DNA of 64,000 nt from assembly GCA_963383645.1 (NCBI GenBank), contig OY726561.1, forward strand, positions 32,268,056-32,332,055. The letters run 5' to 3'. Position numbers and translations under genes: made by a program. The notes under the pieces are model-generated. The model saw nothing but the letters and a program-made list of their open reading frames with translations, searched no databases and was not told the origin of the DNA. The stretch comes from Muscardinus avellanarius. Taxonomy: Eukaryota; Chordata; Mammalia; Rodentia; Gliridae. Numbering within the stretch: position 1 is the stretch's first letter; every line of letters begins with the position of its first letter. Below are positions 24,333 through 36,289 of this stretch, piece after piece.

Positions 24333-24672
24333 ATGGATTGACTGCATATAATTATTCTAACTAAAAAAGAAGTAAAATTAATGAATAAATATATTTTTCT
24401 TTTATATTTTATTTTTCTATTATTTTTAGTAATAAAAATATTTCTTAAGGCAAGGAAAATTTTTTTTTCTTTTCCTAGGGATTAATTGATTCATAATATT
24501 TTGGAGATCTACAGATTTTGAGACAAGTTAAAATGACGAGCATATGATAAAAAATAAGCTCATGCCATGACAATCACAGTTATGTACTGAATAATTCTAT
24601 AGTAATTTATAATGATAAAATAATATTATTTTAAATCAAGTAAAATAATTCTATCATTTTTAAAAGATTGAA

Positions 24673-24820
24673 TCACCTGCATGGCATCACATGCCTTGTA
24701 ACCTCAGTATTTGAATACTTGTTAGACAGAGACAAGAGAATTGTGGGTAAAAGGACAGCTTCAACAACATAACAAGCCTCTCAGCAACCTGGCGATACAC
24801 TGCTTCAAAAATAAAACAAA
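24673..24820 (+). mobile_element. B1 SINE head, strongly diverged
   Basis: It keeps the order gcatggcatcacatgccttg, taacctcagtatttga, cagcaacctggcgatacact and a terminal A-rich stretch. The ID part is missing or unrecognisable. Confidence 0.55.
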
Positions 24821-25450
24821 AGGAATAAGTTGCCAAATGAATAATGCATACCTTTTAGCTTATTTTTCAGTGAATCTTACAAGTGTCCAAATTTACCCAT
24901 AAAATAAAAGCAATACCTAAGGGATTGACTATCTTCTGTTAAGATAATTAGCGTATGTTTTACTCAAAGTTAATGGTAAAAGGGAGAATCAATACTTGAA
25001 ATGAGTGTGTGTGCATGTGCCAATTCAACCAAAAAAAATAGGATTTGTCTTCAAGGGATTTACTTCTTTTTAACATCTACTGTTGTACTGAGAGACCTTC
25101 TAATTGTTTTTTAATTATCCCTGTATATCTACCTTCACATCTTTCTGATAACACTATCTACACAACTGACTCCTTAGCGGAACAGAGATTCAGTGATGGC
25201 TATTCCCTTTTTCTGCTTCAATTTGTGCTTCCTGTCTTGTCCTGTCTATTCAGTACAGGAAAAACATTTAAAGTGGCTCAAGCTCTATCTCATTTCCCCT
25301 TTAATTAAATCCTATGTTGGCATTTGGTGTAATTAATGTTTCATAATGTGAGATTTGTCCTATGCCAGACCATATACAGTTTCATCTATGTCCTCTTCAT
25401 TTTCATCATTTCAAAAAGGGTCGTGAAGGGACCATTAATTAAAATCTAAA

Positions 25451-25640
25451 GTCAGGCGTGGTGGTGCATGCTTGTAATCCCTGCACTTGGGAGGCAGAGG
25501 CAGGAGGATCACGCAGGTTCAAAGCCAGCCGCGCTGGCTTAAGAGACCCTGTTTCCAAAATAAAAATATAAAAAAAATAGGTCTGGGAGTGTAGCCTAGA
25601 AGTAGAACGGTCCCATCCCCAGTACCACCAGACAAAAAAA
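25451..25640 (+). mobile_element. B1-ID SINE, short subfamily
   Basis: Starts caggcgtggtggtgcatgct. It contains the perfect inverted repeat AAGCCAGC-CGC-GCTGGCTT at 25522-25540 in place of the longer spacer, then ggtctgggagtgtagcc and ccccagtaccacc. Confidence 0.92.
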
Positions 25641-26460
25641 TCTAAAAATATAATGCACAAACTTTTACATGCCAGAAAATGTTATTCTATTTTCTATAAC
25701 TTTCTAGGGGAAAGTAACTTGTACATAAAAGTGTCCAATTTCCTATCATTCAACTTAGAGACCCCCAAATGCAACCAAATATGTTCACATACATAACCAA
25801 CTTACAGTATGTCATGTAACAAATTTACATGAACTTGAAATTCTCAGGATGGTGCTACAAAATATATTTTCTCTATTCACTTACATAATCATTTATGTAT
25901 TTTTATTATTTAATCATTTATATATTGTTTCTCTAATCATTTGGTCTTTTCATGCTTCCTTTACATAGTTACTAGTAATATGTGGAACAGCTGCAAACTT
26001 TAACAGTAATAGGTACAATCAAATCTGATGTGTCTAATTAATTTTTAGTCCAACAAATTAGTTTTGTTCTTCATTACTCTCCAATGGGAGGGAGACATTA
26101 TATTTCATTATATTTTTTGTCTGCAAGAACAATGGAGTATTACAGGTCACACACATCCTTGTCTGTGCTCTAATTAGTCCAACTGATAACATTGAAAAAT
26201 ACCAGCATAGATAATACACGTTGGCTAACAAAATATTGCACCATGATAAATATAATATTTTATGTGTTATTTATAATTTTAAAAATTTCTTTTTTCTTCC
26301 TTTATGAGGTATTTGGTTTCTCCTTGGTAAATGTTAATACTTAAGAAAATCACCAGGTACCTTATTCAAAATGTGAGGTGTTGTAAATGCAATTTTTTTA
26401 GCTTATTTGTATAATAATTATGGGTATTCTTATGGGGGAAGCAGGTTTGCTACAAATGTA

Positions 26461-26667
26461 ATTTTTTTCTTACTGGAAATTGAACCTAGGAGCATTTTAT
26501 CGCCAAGCTACACCCTTAGCCCTATTTTTTATTCTTTATTTTGAAACAGAGTTCCATTGAGTTGCAGAGGGCCTCACTAAGTAGCTGATCCTGTCTGTGA
26601 ACCTGTGGTACTCCTGTCTCCACCTCCCAAATACTGGGATTACAATCTTGCACCACTACACCGGGCT
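26461..26667 (-). mobile_element. B1-ID SINE, long subfamily, antisense
   Basis: Visible blocks are ggaaattgaacctaggagca, gcctcactaagtagctgat and tgggattacaatcttgcacc to accgggct. Confidence 0.9.
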
Positions 26668-28478
26668 ATAAATCTGGTTTTTAACAGTGGAACTTAACAC
26701 AAAATGTTTTTAAATAAAATATAAGTATGTATAAGGAAATGTTATTATCCATAACAAATAAGACTTCATTTTGACCTGAGTAAAAGCAAAGGGGCTTCCT
26801 CCTGTATGGATAGCCCAGTCTTATATAGGTCTGCAGATTGAGGAATTGGGTTTTATAGTTGATCAGGGACTTTTGATCCTTCAGAACAACTGAACAACTC
26901 TACCATCTCTTAGAGGCTCAGCATTTTGTTTTTGTTTTTGTCAAATACATAAAGGAAGAGAAAATGTATCACCTATTGTCACCTCAGTGTAATTGCTTAG
27001 AATTGGAGATGGTATACACCATTGTGTCTATTTACTATTGACTAAGACTTTATTGCTTTGTTGTGTTGAACTGCAATAGAAATGAGATGATATAGGCTAC
27101 TTCTCTACCCTGGAAGAAAGGAGGAGTAGTGTGGCAAACAAGTCATTTGTGTTTTGCAGGATATTCATGTTCATGACCTTAACTGAAAGGCTTTTAAAGT
27201 GGCCCTTAAGGCATTAAATAGATCATAATTTTGCCCAAACACTGCTACATTCCCATTAGTCTCTTTATGTACAGTGAAATTTTCCAAAATATATGAAATA
27301 AATGGTACTATTAAAAATGAACTGAAACACAAGCCAAAAAGATTATGTGTACTAATGAGCTTCTTGTCAAGTAGTAGAAATGGTTTTCTAATGCACAACA
27401 TCAGAGACCATGCTCTTTCTAATATATCACAGTATCGTGATAACTAAAGCAATAACAATTCCATGCATTCATGGAATTTGGATTTGATACACTGAAATGT
27501 GCCATTTATATTTGCTTACAATTTGCCTTCTGGTAATCTTTAATTAGAGACTCACTGATATGCTATTGACAATTCTCAGTCAAATTTAACAAATTTTTAA
27601 ATTTGTTAAATAAACACCTAAATCTTTGCTTTTCAATGAAAGTATGATTCCATAAGTTTAAAGCTAATTTAAGAATATAGATTAAAATTTTCTTAATTAA
27701 ATTTGTGAGATCTAAATTTTCAAAACATGACTACTTGTTGAATAATCTTTGTCCAGATGTAAATGTGTTTTACTTTTAGAGAACTTAAAATTTTTGATTT
27801 GTCTTGTACATGTAATATTATAGTAGACTGTGAAATTAATTTCAGATACTATATGGGAATACATTGGTTTTCCATTTTTATTTTTAATTATGCATGTTCT
27901 TACTATGAGATTTTTTCATAATTTTAATTATTTTATATAGTATTTTATAACTTCTAGAAAATTAAACTACATTGGTATAGAATAAAATATTTAATAGAAT
28001 TTTAAGGCCAACATGAAATTTTATAATGATAGGCATCATGAACATTTGGATATAGTCAATTCCATAGCAGAAAAGCAATTTGTAAATACCCTATATTAAA
28101 TTTTATAGTTGCTTCTTTTCATGAGAATTATACTTAAAAAACATGACATTTTGCCTAACTAAAGAAAATGCCCCATAATTTCAATTGCTTATACTTGTTT
28201 GAGTAGTTATTTACAAGGCTATATATCACAAAATGGTTTAAAATTTGTCCATAGCAATCCAAAACTATACAAAACAATATTTTCGATTCACAGTCTTAAA
28301 TACATGATTTGATTCTTCATTTTAAACAATCAAAAATTTGTTTATTTATTATTGAGTCAAGCACAGGACAAACTAATGTTACCTGCATATAAAAGGATTT
28401 TCTGTGTTCACTGCACCATCTGGATATTCCTGTTTCTTTTTATCTAAATATTTACTAATACTATTGCTTCTTCCATAG

Positions 28479-28661
28479 GAGGACAGAATGAAGTTGTCAT
28501 TACTGAAAACAATAATAGCATAACTGAACAAATCACTGATGTTGTGAAGCAACCAGCCTTTATAGCTGGAATTGGTGGTGCCTGCTGGGTAATATTGATG
28601 GGTTTTAGCATCTGGTTGTATTGGAGAAGAAAGAAGAGAAAGGGACTCAGTAATTATGCTG
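28479..28661 (+). CDS. ROBO2: ROBO2 exon: stalk, transmembrane helix and stop-transfer
   Basis: 183 nt, phase 1 in and out, acceptor ttccatag, donor gtaaga. The extracellular stalk includes [15 protein letters not shown] with an NNS sequon. Then comes one hydrophobic helix, [20 protein letters not shown], followed by the basic stop-transfer YWRRKKRKG and LSNYA. This places the C-terminal side in the cytoplasm (type I receptor). The first residues read GGQNEVV, where I remember GRRNEVV in human; that difference comes from memory. In the family, this stalk region is where metalloproteases cleave the ectodomain before gamma-secretase acts. Confidence 0.97.
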
Positions 28662-28935
28662 GTAAGAGACTATTTACAGTTAAGAACACCTCTTATCTTT
28701 AGGAATATAATGAAAAGAAGAGAACAAATGGAATGGAATAACAAATGAATTGTTTGGGCTTATTTTAGAATCTTGTGATGTAAAATGCAATTATAAACTG
28801 TATGCTTTAATGCATTGCTCTTGACTATGTCGCTGTATGACCAGAGGCAATCTTTGTGCTTGTATCTCCAGTGAAGCATAGCAGGTACACACCAATGGAA
28901 TGTTTAGCTCTCTTTCTTGACTAGTTCTTCAAAAC

Positions 28936-28944
28936 TACACACAC

Positions 28945-28990
<46 letters not shown>
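28936..28990. repeat. (CA)n microsatellite
   Basis: About 27 CA units with one CG interruption, 275 bases after the transmembrane exon. Confidence 0.95.
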
Positions 28991-28992
<2 letters not shown>

Positions 28993-29351
28993 TGTATGCA
29001 TTGAAAGCATTCTTTAAAAGTGTACATAGGCAAAACCATTAAAAAGGAGATATTTGAAATCTAATTTAAAGTATGTCGGGATGCAGATTACAATAGGAAA
29101 TGTCCCAGAAGGAAAATAGCAATAAGCAAAACTCTCACTAGAATTCATAAAACTGATGAGGCATGAATTAAGTGATTTACTATTCACTTAAGTGCAGAGA
29201 CTATTTCAGTCTGATAAATCAGCATTTTAGAATGAAGAAAGAGGAGGAGAGAGATAAAAAGGAAAAGAAAAAAAGAGTAGCAGAAAAGCGAGAAGACCTA
29301 AGATGACTTACTCGTTTGCAAAATTGATTTTGTCTTAGAATTCATGACAGA

Positions 29352-29561
29352 AGTCAAGCACAGTGGTGCAGACTTGAAATCCCAGTACTTTGGAGGCTGG
29401 TAATAGAGCGTTTCAGGCTCAAGATCAGTCTAAGCAATTTAGAGAGAGCATCAGTGTCCTAGTGCGAGCCTATTTCCAAAAAAATATAATAAATAAAAAG
29501 GGCTGGGGTGTAGCTCAGAGGTAGAATGCCTCTGAGTTTAATCCTCAGTACAAAAAAAATA
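29352..29561 (+). mobile_element. B1-ID SINE, diverged
   Basis: It has caagcacagtggtgcagact, aaatcccagtac, gctggggtgtagctcagagg and taatcctcagtac followed by an A-run. Confidence 0.88.
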
Positions 29562-30447
29562 CAAGAATCTAAGACAAATTTTTAAGGATGTCAGAAATCG
29601 TGGCTCTAAAATTATCTCCAAGGGAAGGTGGGGTAGAGGGAGTAAAAGAAAAAGACGGAAAGAGAAGCCGGTAATTGAGAGAATAAATTCATTGCTGAAA
29701 CTATGTTCAATTAAAATTGTAATTGCAATTTACTTTTAATATTTTCTCTAGAACCATGACAAAAAGAAACTGACATATGATACTTCACACTTTCTATAAT
29801 TTGCAGGGAAACCATCTTTATTCAATATCTTCCTGTAAACACTTTAAAAGTTTCTGAGACATTATATTCAGTTTTCTATTTTAATAAGCAATGAAGATGC
29901 TATCAAAACCAATTGTTAAGACATTTTCATTTTCCATTAAATATTAGAAACAAACAACTAAGTATAGTTGATCTTAATCTCTAAGTATTATAAAAATGCA
30001 AGGAATAGCATCTACTTGGTTGTACTCTAGAAAAATTGACCGTATTAGATATTTTCATTGTAACATTGAAGCTTATGTTTCTATCTCAGGAAGATAATTT
30101 TTTTTTAGATCAGAGTACATTTTCAGGACTAGAGAAAGTAGTATTAACTCATCCATTGACAAGAGGCTTCCGTGCCCATTAACCTGCTTCATGGTGCCAT
30201 TTCCAACTTTTCAGTGATTGTGGGCCCTGGCTACATTATGCTTGGTCATGTAAGTGTAACGTCACATGACTAGTTAGACAGTCTTCCTACAGAAGGTTCT
30301 CAGGAATAACTGCAAGGGTCAGAGTCTTCAACACCAAAAATACTTTAATGTATCTTCTTATTTTTCTGTCTAGCCACTACCCTCATTTATGAAAGCATTA
30401 TCCATCTGTCCATCTGCTTAACCAGTAACTACATTATATTTCCTCTT

Positions 30448-30651
30448 TTTTTTTTTTTTTTTTTTTTTGGTGGTACTGGGGTTCCTGGAAGCCCGTGTAC
30501 CTCCGGGCTACACTCCCAGACCTATTTTTTACATTTTCATTTTTGGAAACAGGGTCTCCTAAGCCAGCTCGGCTGGCTTCGAACCTGCGCAATCCTCCTG
30601 TCTCCGCCTCCCAAGCGCGGGGATTACAAGCGTGCGCCACCACGCGCGGCT
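30448..30651 (-). mobile_element. Young B1-ID SINE (short subfamily), antisense, with TSD
   Basis: The direct repeat attatatttcctctt at 30433-30447 and 30652-30666 flanks it. It has a long T-run, the perfect inverted repeat AAGCCAGC-TCG-GCTGGCTT at 30561-30579 and CpG-rich ends (gcgtgcgccaccacgcgcgg). Retained CpGs and an intact TSD imply recent insertion. Confidence 0.95.
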
Positions 30652-31526
30652 ATTATATTTCCTCTTGGTGACTCACTTTTATCACTAAACTATAAGGAAG
30701 AATTGACTTATTTCAGTGACAACTTTCCAGTTCTCCCTTCATTTGCCCTAAATAATATATTATTAGATAGATTATGTATAAGTCACTTTGGCGCAGGTTT
30801 CTAATATATCCACATTTGGAATGGTGCATTTTTAGCTTCCATCCTTCTTCATTCACTCAATACTTAGAAATGAAATAGCTCTCAGGGTTGGTGAATTTGC
30901 ACTTTTAGTACAGTTACATCAGACAGACTTTTCTCCTTTGCTTTTTTAACAGCAGTTCTTTGCAAAACCTAGGCACTTAATTTGAAAATATCTGTTGGTC
31001 TTTGAGTTTGACAAGCAGAGTACATTTCCTATTATCATTTCTCATTGTGATTGATATCCATCTGCTTGTAGAAGAACTGCTAACTCAGAATGTACTCTGC
31101 CCTTCAAATATTTTGGAAGAAGGCCAAGCCAGAGAGAAGCCTTTCAAAACTTCACACTTAATTGATGGATGGCTGACTCTCAGAATGGATTTCCCTCTAG
31201 CTAGTCATTTGCCTTCCAGCAACCACTGTTCTCTTCTAGATGAGATGCAAATGAAAATGTGCCAAACCACAGATACCTAGCATTGCATATCTGACATCTG
31301 ACTTTTTCTACACATTCCCCTAGAAATATATTTTCTACCTTTGTTGGGGTCTTCATGATCTTGTCTTTATATGATTAGAAAGAGTTTATAAATGAGAATA
31401 AATAATGGAGTATGTATTTATCTTGTGTATATATTTCTGATATTTTCATGTACAAGCTAAATATTTAGTTTAAGAACACAGGAGGGGACTCCCTCTCCAA
31501 AAAATGTTTTATAAAATTATAGAGAA

Positions 31527-31755
31527 GCTGAGCATGGTAACTGCATGTCCATAATCCCAGTACATGGAAGGCTGAGACATGAGGATAACAGGTTTGAAGC
31601 CAGCCTGCAACTTAGTGAGGTTGTCAGAAACTTAGTGAGACCCTATTTTCAAATAAAAAATAAAATAGGTCTGGACCTGTGGCTTTTTTTCAAGTAAAAT
31701 AGGGCTGGGGCTGGGGCTTGGAGGTAGGATGCCCCTGGGTTCAATCCCAGTAGCA
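31527..31755 (+). mobile_element. B1-ID SINE with (CA)n tail
   Basis: Starts agctgagcatggtaactgca. The linker is partly duplicated (gggctggggctggggcttgg). It ends tcaatcccagtagc directly joined to the CA tract. Confidence 0.88.
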
Positions 31756-31803
31756 CACACACGTAACACACACACATAAACACACACACACACACACACA
31801 CAC
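31750..31803. repeat. (CA)n in SINE tail
   Basis: An interrupted CA tract that replaces the usual A-tail of the preceding SINE. Confidence 0.9.
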
Positions 31804-32410
31804 ATAAACAAATACTATAGAGAAAACACTGTATTGGTCTTGTTTATATTTTGAATTTTATAGAATTTCTCTGAGAATCTTAAAAATTGCAAGTATGAGA
31901 ACAAAAACCAATAAAATTTAAATAATATGATTTTATTCACAAAATAAAAAGTGTAAAACTTCCACTTTTTACTACATGATAATGCCTATATAGTCTCAAA
32001 TCTATAATTGCTATATAGTTCCCCCATTGTTGATTTATAAAAACAGCAATTTTTAAATAAACATGGTCAATTTTGTGATCAATATTTAAATTATTTCATG
32101 ACATAAATATACTTCATTTATTTCAAACTACAATTGTCATTACATTAAATATTTAGTGAAATTTGCATGTATTGGGACACATGTAATTTTTATAAAGCTG
32201 AGCGAACCAAATGTAGGATTGTATAGTAGGTCAAATGTGATTTCACAATTCCTTTTCCTTTTTTGTTCCAAGTCTCTTCTTAATCACTAGAATTAGGATT
32301 GGGGAGATATTGTAGGAAACATAAAATTACCCTGCAGAGTGATATTCTAACTCTGGGTCAGATGCCTTCCATTATCCTCAAGTACACAAAACATCACACA
32401 TTTATTACCT

Positions 32411-32597
32411 TTTTTGGTACTAGGAATTGAACCCAGGAGCATTGAACTTCTGAGATACACTGCCATTCCTTTATATCACTTATTTTCAAACAAGGTCTTA
32501 CTAAGTTGCTGAGGGTCTTGATAAATAACTAAAGCTGGCCTCAAACCTGTGATTCTTCAAGGTACTGGGATTACAGGTGTGGGCTAGTGCCTGGCTA
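32411..32597 (-). mobile_element. B1-ID SINE, antisense, first of four in a row
   Basis: ggtactaggaattgaaccca to ggctagtgcctggct; diverged. Confidence 0.88.
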
Positions 32598-32664
32598 TCT
32601 ATTTATCTACATATTTATCTATTTATGCATCTATGTATCTATCCATCTATCTTTCTGTCTATTT

Positions 32665-32696
<32 letters not shown>
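32598..32696. repeat. (TATC)n-like tract then (GT)n
   Basis: TCTA/TTTA steps at 32598-32665 followed by about 15 GT units. It occupies the 3' tail position of the next antisense SINE. Confidence 0.92.
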
Positions 32697-32700
<4 letters not shown>

Positions 32701-32895
32701 GAAGATGGGACCCAGGTGTTTTTCTACTTCTGGGGTATACTCCCAGACCTATTTTATACTTTATTTAGAAACAAGGTCTCACTAAGTTGCTGAGAGCCTC
32801 ACTAAGTAGCTGAGGCTGGCTTCGAACCTGTGTGATCCTCCTGTCTCGGCCTCCCAAGCGCTGGGATTACAAGCATGTGCCACCGCGCCTGGCTA
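32697..32895 (-). mobile_element. B1-ID SINE, long subfamily, antisense, second of four
   Basis: Well preserved from gatgggacccaggtg through gcctcactaagtagctgagg to caccgcgcctggct. Confidence 0.93.
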
Positions 32896-32905
32896 TCTAT
32901 TTAAC

Positions 32906-33084
32906 TTTTTTTGGTACTAGGGACTGAACCCAAAGGCATTCTACTTCTGAGCTACATCCCCAACCCTATTTTATTCTTTATTTTGAAAGAGGGTCTAAGT
33001 TGCTCAGGCTGGCTTTGAACCTGCAATCATCCTGTCTCAGCCTCTCAAGTAGTGGTATTAAAGGCATGCATCACCATACCTGGC
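32906..33084 (-). mobile_element. B1-ID SINE, antisense, third of four
   Basis: ggtactagggactgaaccca to caccatacctggca. The spacer is shortened (gggtctaagttgctcagg). Confidence 0.9.
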
Positions 33085-33090
33085 ATCTAT

Positions 33091-33094
<4 letters not shown>

Positions 33095-33132
<38 letters not shown>
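33095..33132. repeat. (GT)n in SINE tail
   Basis: About 19 GT units at the 3' tail of the antisense SINE that follows. Confidence 0.95.
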
Positions 33133-33134
<2 letters not shown>

Positions 33135-33329
33135 CTGGAGATGGAACCCAGGAGCCCTGTACCTCTGAGCTGCACCCCCAGCCCTAGTTTTTAGTCTTTT
33201 GTTTTTGAAACAGGGTCTTACTGAGTTGCAAAGTGTCTCACCAAGTAGCTGAGGCAGTCTGCAAACTAAGATCCTCTGGTCTCAGCCTCACAAATTCTAG
33301 AATTGCAAGCGTGCACCACCCCCGTCCAC
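33133..33329 (-). mobile_element. B1-ID SINE, antisense, fourth of four
   Basis: gagatggaacccaggagccc to gcaagcgtgcaccacccccg; moderately diverged. Confidence 0.9.
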
Positions 33330-33833
33330 CACGACTGTCTCCATTGACTTTTATAATGATTGTTGTCATTATTATAGAAGTTATATTTGAAAAATTAGAA
33401 AAGAAAAATGACAGCACTGTTGACACTTTATTTTGGTGTCAGAGGGTTCAAAATATGTATCCAAACACTCATGGATTAAACCTTACTTTGCATAAGCAAG
33501 TATCTAGAATCAAATGCAAAGATATATTTAAATCATCTGGGAGGAGCATTTCATAAAGATATTTTGTTTATGTAGCAAAATGTAGAGATTTCTCCAAAAG
33601 AGTGTTATATTAAGTTCCAATTTTATTTTTAGATATTTATGCTTTACTTTCATATTCATTTTATATATGTACTGAATGATTCATATATATACTTCATATA
33701 CAAATACTCATAGGTTCCTCTATAGCACTAAGAACAATGACTATGAGAAGAACAAAAGATTTCTTCATATCTCACTGAAACAATTTTATATTTTTACGGA
33801 GCAGAATATATTGTTTTTTATATTGATTTTTCT

Positions 33834-33983
33834 ACCTCCGGGCTAAACTCCCAGACCTATTTTATATTTATTTTGGAAACAGGGTCTCTTAAGCCAGCGA
33901 GGCTGGCTTTGAACCAGCGCGATCCTCCTGTCTCCGCCTCCCAAGCACAGGGATTACAAGCGTGTGCCACCATGCCCAGCTAC
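33834..33983 (-). mobile_element. 3'-truncated B1-ID SINE, antisense, flanked by a 12-bp direct repeat
   Basis: It starts inside the ID part (acctccgggctaaactccca) with no A-tail, contains AAGCCAGC-GAG-GCTGGCTT at 33891-33909 and ends catgcccagct. attgatttttct stands on both sides (33822-33833 and 33984-33995). Confidence 0.88.
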
Positions 33984-34799
33984 ATTGATTTTTCTTGAGC
34001 ACTAGTACTATTCCTGATACTGCAGGTGTGGTTCTTGTCTTCTTGAAAATTTTCTATCTGATCTGTTATAAAACAAAATAGAATTATAGCAGTTTGAGTG
34101 CAAAATGCAGAAATATTAGGTGATATTTTGAACCTAAAGAAAAGATTTGATCATATCTATATTGTATATATAACTAGATTATATACAACATAAGTTTAAA
34201 AAATTAATGTAGTTTTCATGTGGATTATATATTACACATATACCTAAGTATATAAATATATAACTATATTATAATTTTTATGAAGAAAGCAGTTATTTTT
34301 AAAGTCATGCTGTGAGTTTTTCTATTTATAATTATTGAAGTCATCAAATTTTAGTAAGAGTAAATATTTTTGTTTCTAAAGGGGCAAGTTATATTTTATG
34401 AATATTACCTCTGGGGATAACATTTTATGAGATCCAGGAAGTATAAACAATCTAACATGAGTGAGGAAATTATAAAATACTAGATACTTCACATATGGGT
34501 TTTAAAACCATTGTGAAATATAAATCATTTGACAAAACTATCGAAAGGCAGCTAAAAGATTTGATGGAATTTTATGTTCTGATTATCTGGGCAGAGTTAA
34601 TACTTATTAAAAGAGGATTAATCTACATTTATATTTGAGAAGTAGCTTATCGGGGAAGGGAATGAGGCTTGGCAGCAATATTAAAGTTTCCATTTGGAGT
34701 AGGAAAATGTGACCTACTAGAGATAGTCACTCTGCAAGCTTCCTTACCTCAAAATGTCAATTTACCCCATAGTTATATTCTATTTTTCTTCTTTCCCAG

Positions 34800-34835
34800 T
34801 TCTAGCAGGCATGGGATTAGGATTAATTCTGTCAG
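34800..34835 (+). CDS. Candidate ROBO2 36-nt cassette microexon
   Basis: A strong acceptor (tctatttttcttctttcccag) is followed by 36 open nucleotides and a plausible donor (gtaata). Phase is 1 at both ends, so it could be spliced between exons 28479 and 40050, both of which use phase 1 at that junction, without a frame change. It would insert twelve residues, VLAGMGLGLILS, right after the stop-transfer LSNYA. Such a hydrophobic insert in the cytoplasmic juxtamembrane region is unexpected. Vertebrate ROBO1 has extra sequence at the equivalent place, which supports a splice-variable site. No transcript evidence is available here. Confidence 0.35.
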
Positions 34836-34984
34836 GTAATAGTTGAGTTACTTAGTATATGGTATAGCCTTGAAAAATCTCTTTATCTTATATCCTTTAT
34901 AAATATTGCAATAAGCTTAAATACAACTTTAAAACATTTTTGACTGGAGAGAATTTTCTGAAAAAGTTAGTACCATTGTGTTAG

Positions 34985-35142
34985 TTTTAGTTTAAAACTA
35001 TATAGATGTATGTGTGTGTTAAATGTCATATACATATATGTATGTATGTAAATGTTACATATATATGTGTATATACATATATATGTAAATAAATATATAT
35101 GCATATTTAAATCCTTGAAAGTGTTTTTGTGTGTGTGTGTGT
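34985..35142. repeat. TA/TG-rich microsatellite and (GT)n
   Basis: TATG/TATA steps at about 35005-35100 and (GT)n at 35126-35142. The GT run forms the tail of the following antisense SINE. Confidence 0.88.
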
Positions 35143-35349
35143 GATCCTAGGGTTGGAACCCAAGGGCATTCTACCTCCAAACTACACACTCAGTCCTATT
35201 TTTGTTGTTGTTGTTCTTTATTTTGAAATAGAGTCTCACTGAATTGCAAAGGGGCCTCACTTAAGTAGCTGAGGCTCTGCTCAAACCACGATCCTCCTGT
35301 CTCAGCCTCCCAAAGTCTGGGATTACAAGCATGGGCCACCGCACCTAGC
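35143..35349 (-). mobile_element. B1-ID SINE, antisense
   Basis: gggttggaacccaagggcat, an internal (GTT)n run near 35200-35215, then gcctcccaaagtctgggatt to ccgcacctagct. Confidence 0.9.
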
Positions 35350-35686
35350 TTTCATTGAAAGTTTTCAACATGAGATACTAGCAGAAAATTCTGATGGAGT
35401 CCCAACCATTTCAAATATATCTGATAAGCAGAAAGTTACTATACAATGATTATAAAAATTGTGAGAACAAGATTGTCCAATTGCATATATATCACCCCCA
35501 CTCCGGCTTTTTTTCCCATTTCAAGGCAAGCATTTCTTTGAAATGAGAACTACTTCAGAATAGCTTTCAATTTGCTATGGCATTTATTTTTGTTATATAC
35601 ATGCACACTGCTCATCAAAACACCATATATAATTTTTATTTTAAGAGTCCTGTATATTCATCCTTATTTGTAGAGTGTATGTTGTT

Positions 35687-35901
35687 TTTTTTAATGGTTT
35701 GAGTACTGGGAATTGAACCCAGGGATATTCTAACTCTGAGCTATACACCTAGCCCACATTTATTTATTTTTTTATTTTGAAACAGAGGCTTGTTAAGTTT
35801 CTGAGGGCCTCACTAAGTTGCTGAGGCTGACTTCAAACTTGTGATGCTAATGTCAGCCTCCCAAATGCTAAGATTACAGGCATATACACCACCATGTCTG
35901 G
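35687..35901 (-). mobile_element. B1-ID SINE, antisense
   Basis: gtactgggaattgaacccag, gagggcctcactaagttgct and gattacaggcatatacacca to catgtctggt. Confidence 0.9.
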
Positions 35902-36289
35902 TTTATTGTATACTTTTCATCTTATGCTCTAATAGAATAATTTTTGGTCCACAATTCAATATGGAACTAATATAAATATTTAGAAGCAAGGGGTAAAACA
36001 AATGTGGAAAAGTGTCCCCTTTTCCCCTCTTCCTTTAAAAACAACAACAATTAATCAACATTCGTATGATAAGACGTGTGTGTTTCCTTCTCCTGCTCTT
36101 CTTTGAGAGAAATATACAAAATGAAAGACTCTCCTGTATTAAAAGGTTATGTGTGGGGCATTATAATTTGGCCAGTAATTTATATAATGTCCTGCAAAGT
36201 TTTGCCTCTGTATAGCAGACAAGCAAAGATATAGATAAGCTTATAGAATGTTTGACAACCTAGTAGTAGTCTAGGAACTTTTTTTTCAG

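Larger units (their letters stand above)
18348..28478 (+). other. ROBO2: ROBO2 intron before the transmembrane exon
   Basis: A 10.1-kb intron with donor gtgagt and acceptor ttccatag. It is filled by an antisense old L1 (18840-21180), an antisense MaLR-like LTR (21413-21840) and SINEs at 19080, 21187, 22193, 22339, 23165, 24673, 25451 and 26461. The stretches 21841-22190 and 22600-23160 look like old LINE debris that I cannot classify. In 26670-28478 I see only AT-rich intronic DNA. Confidence 0.8.
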
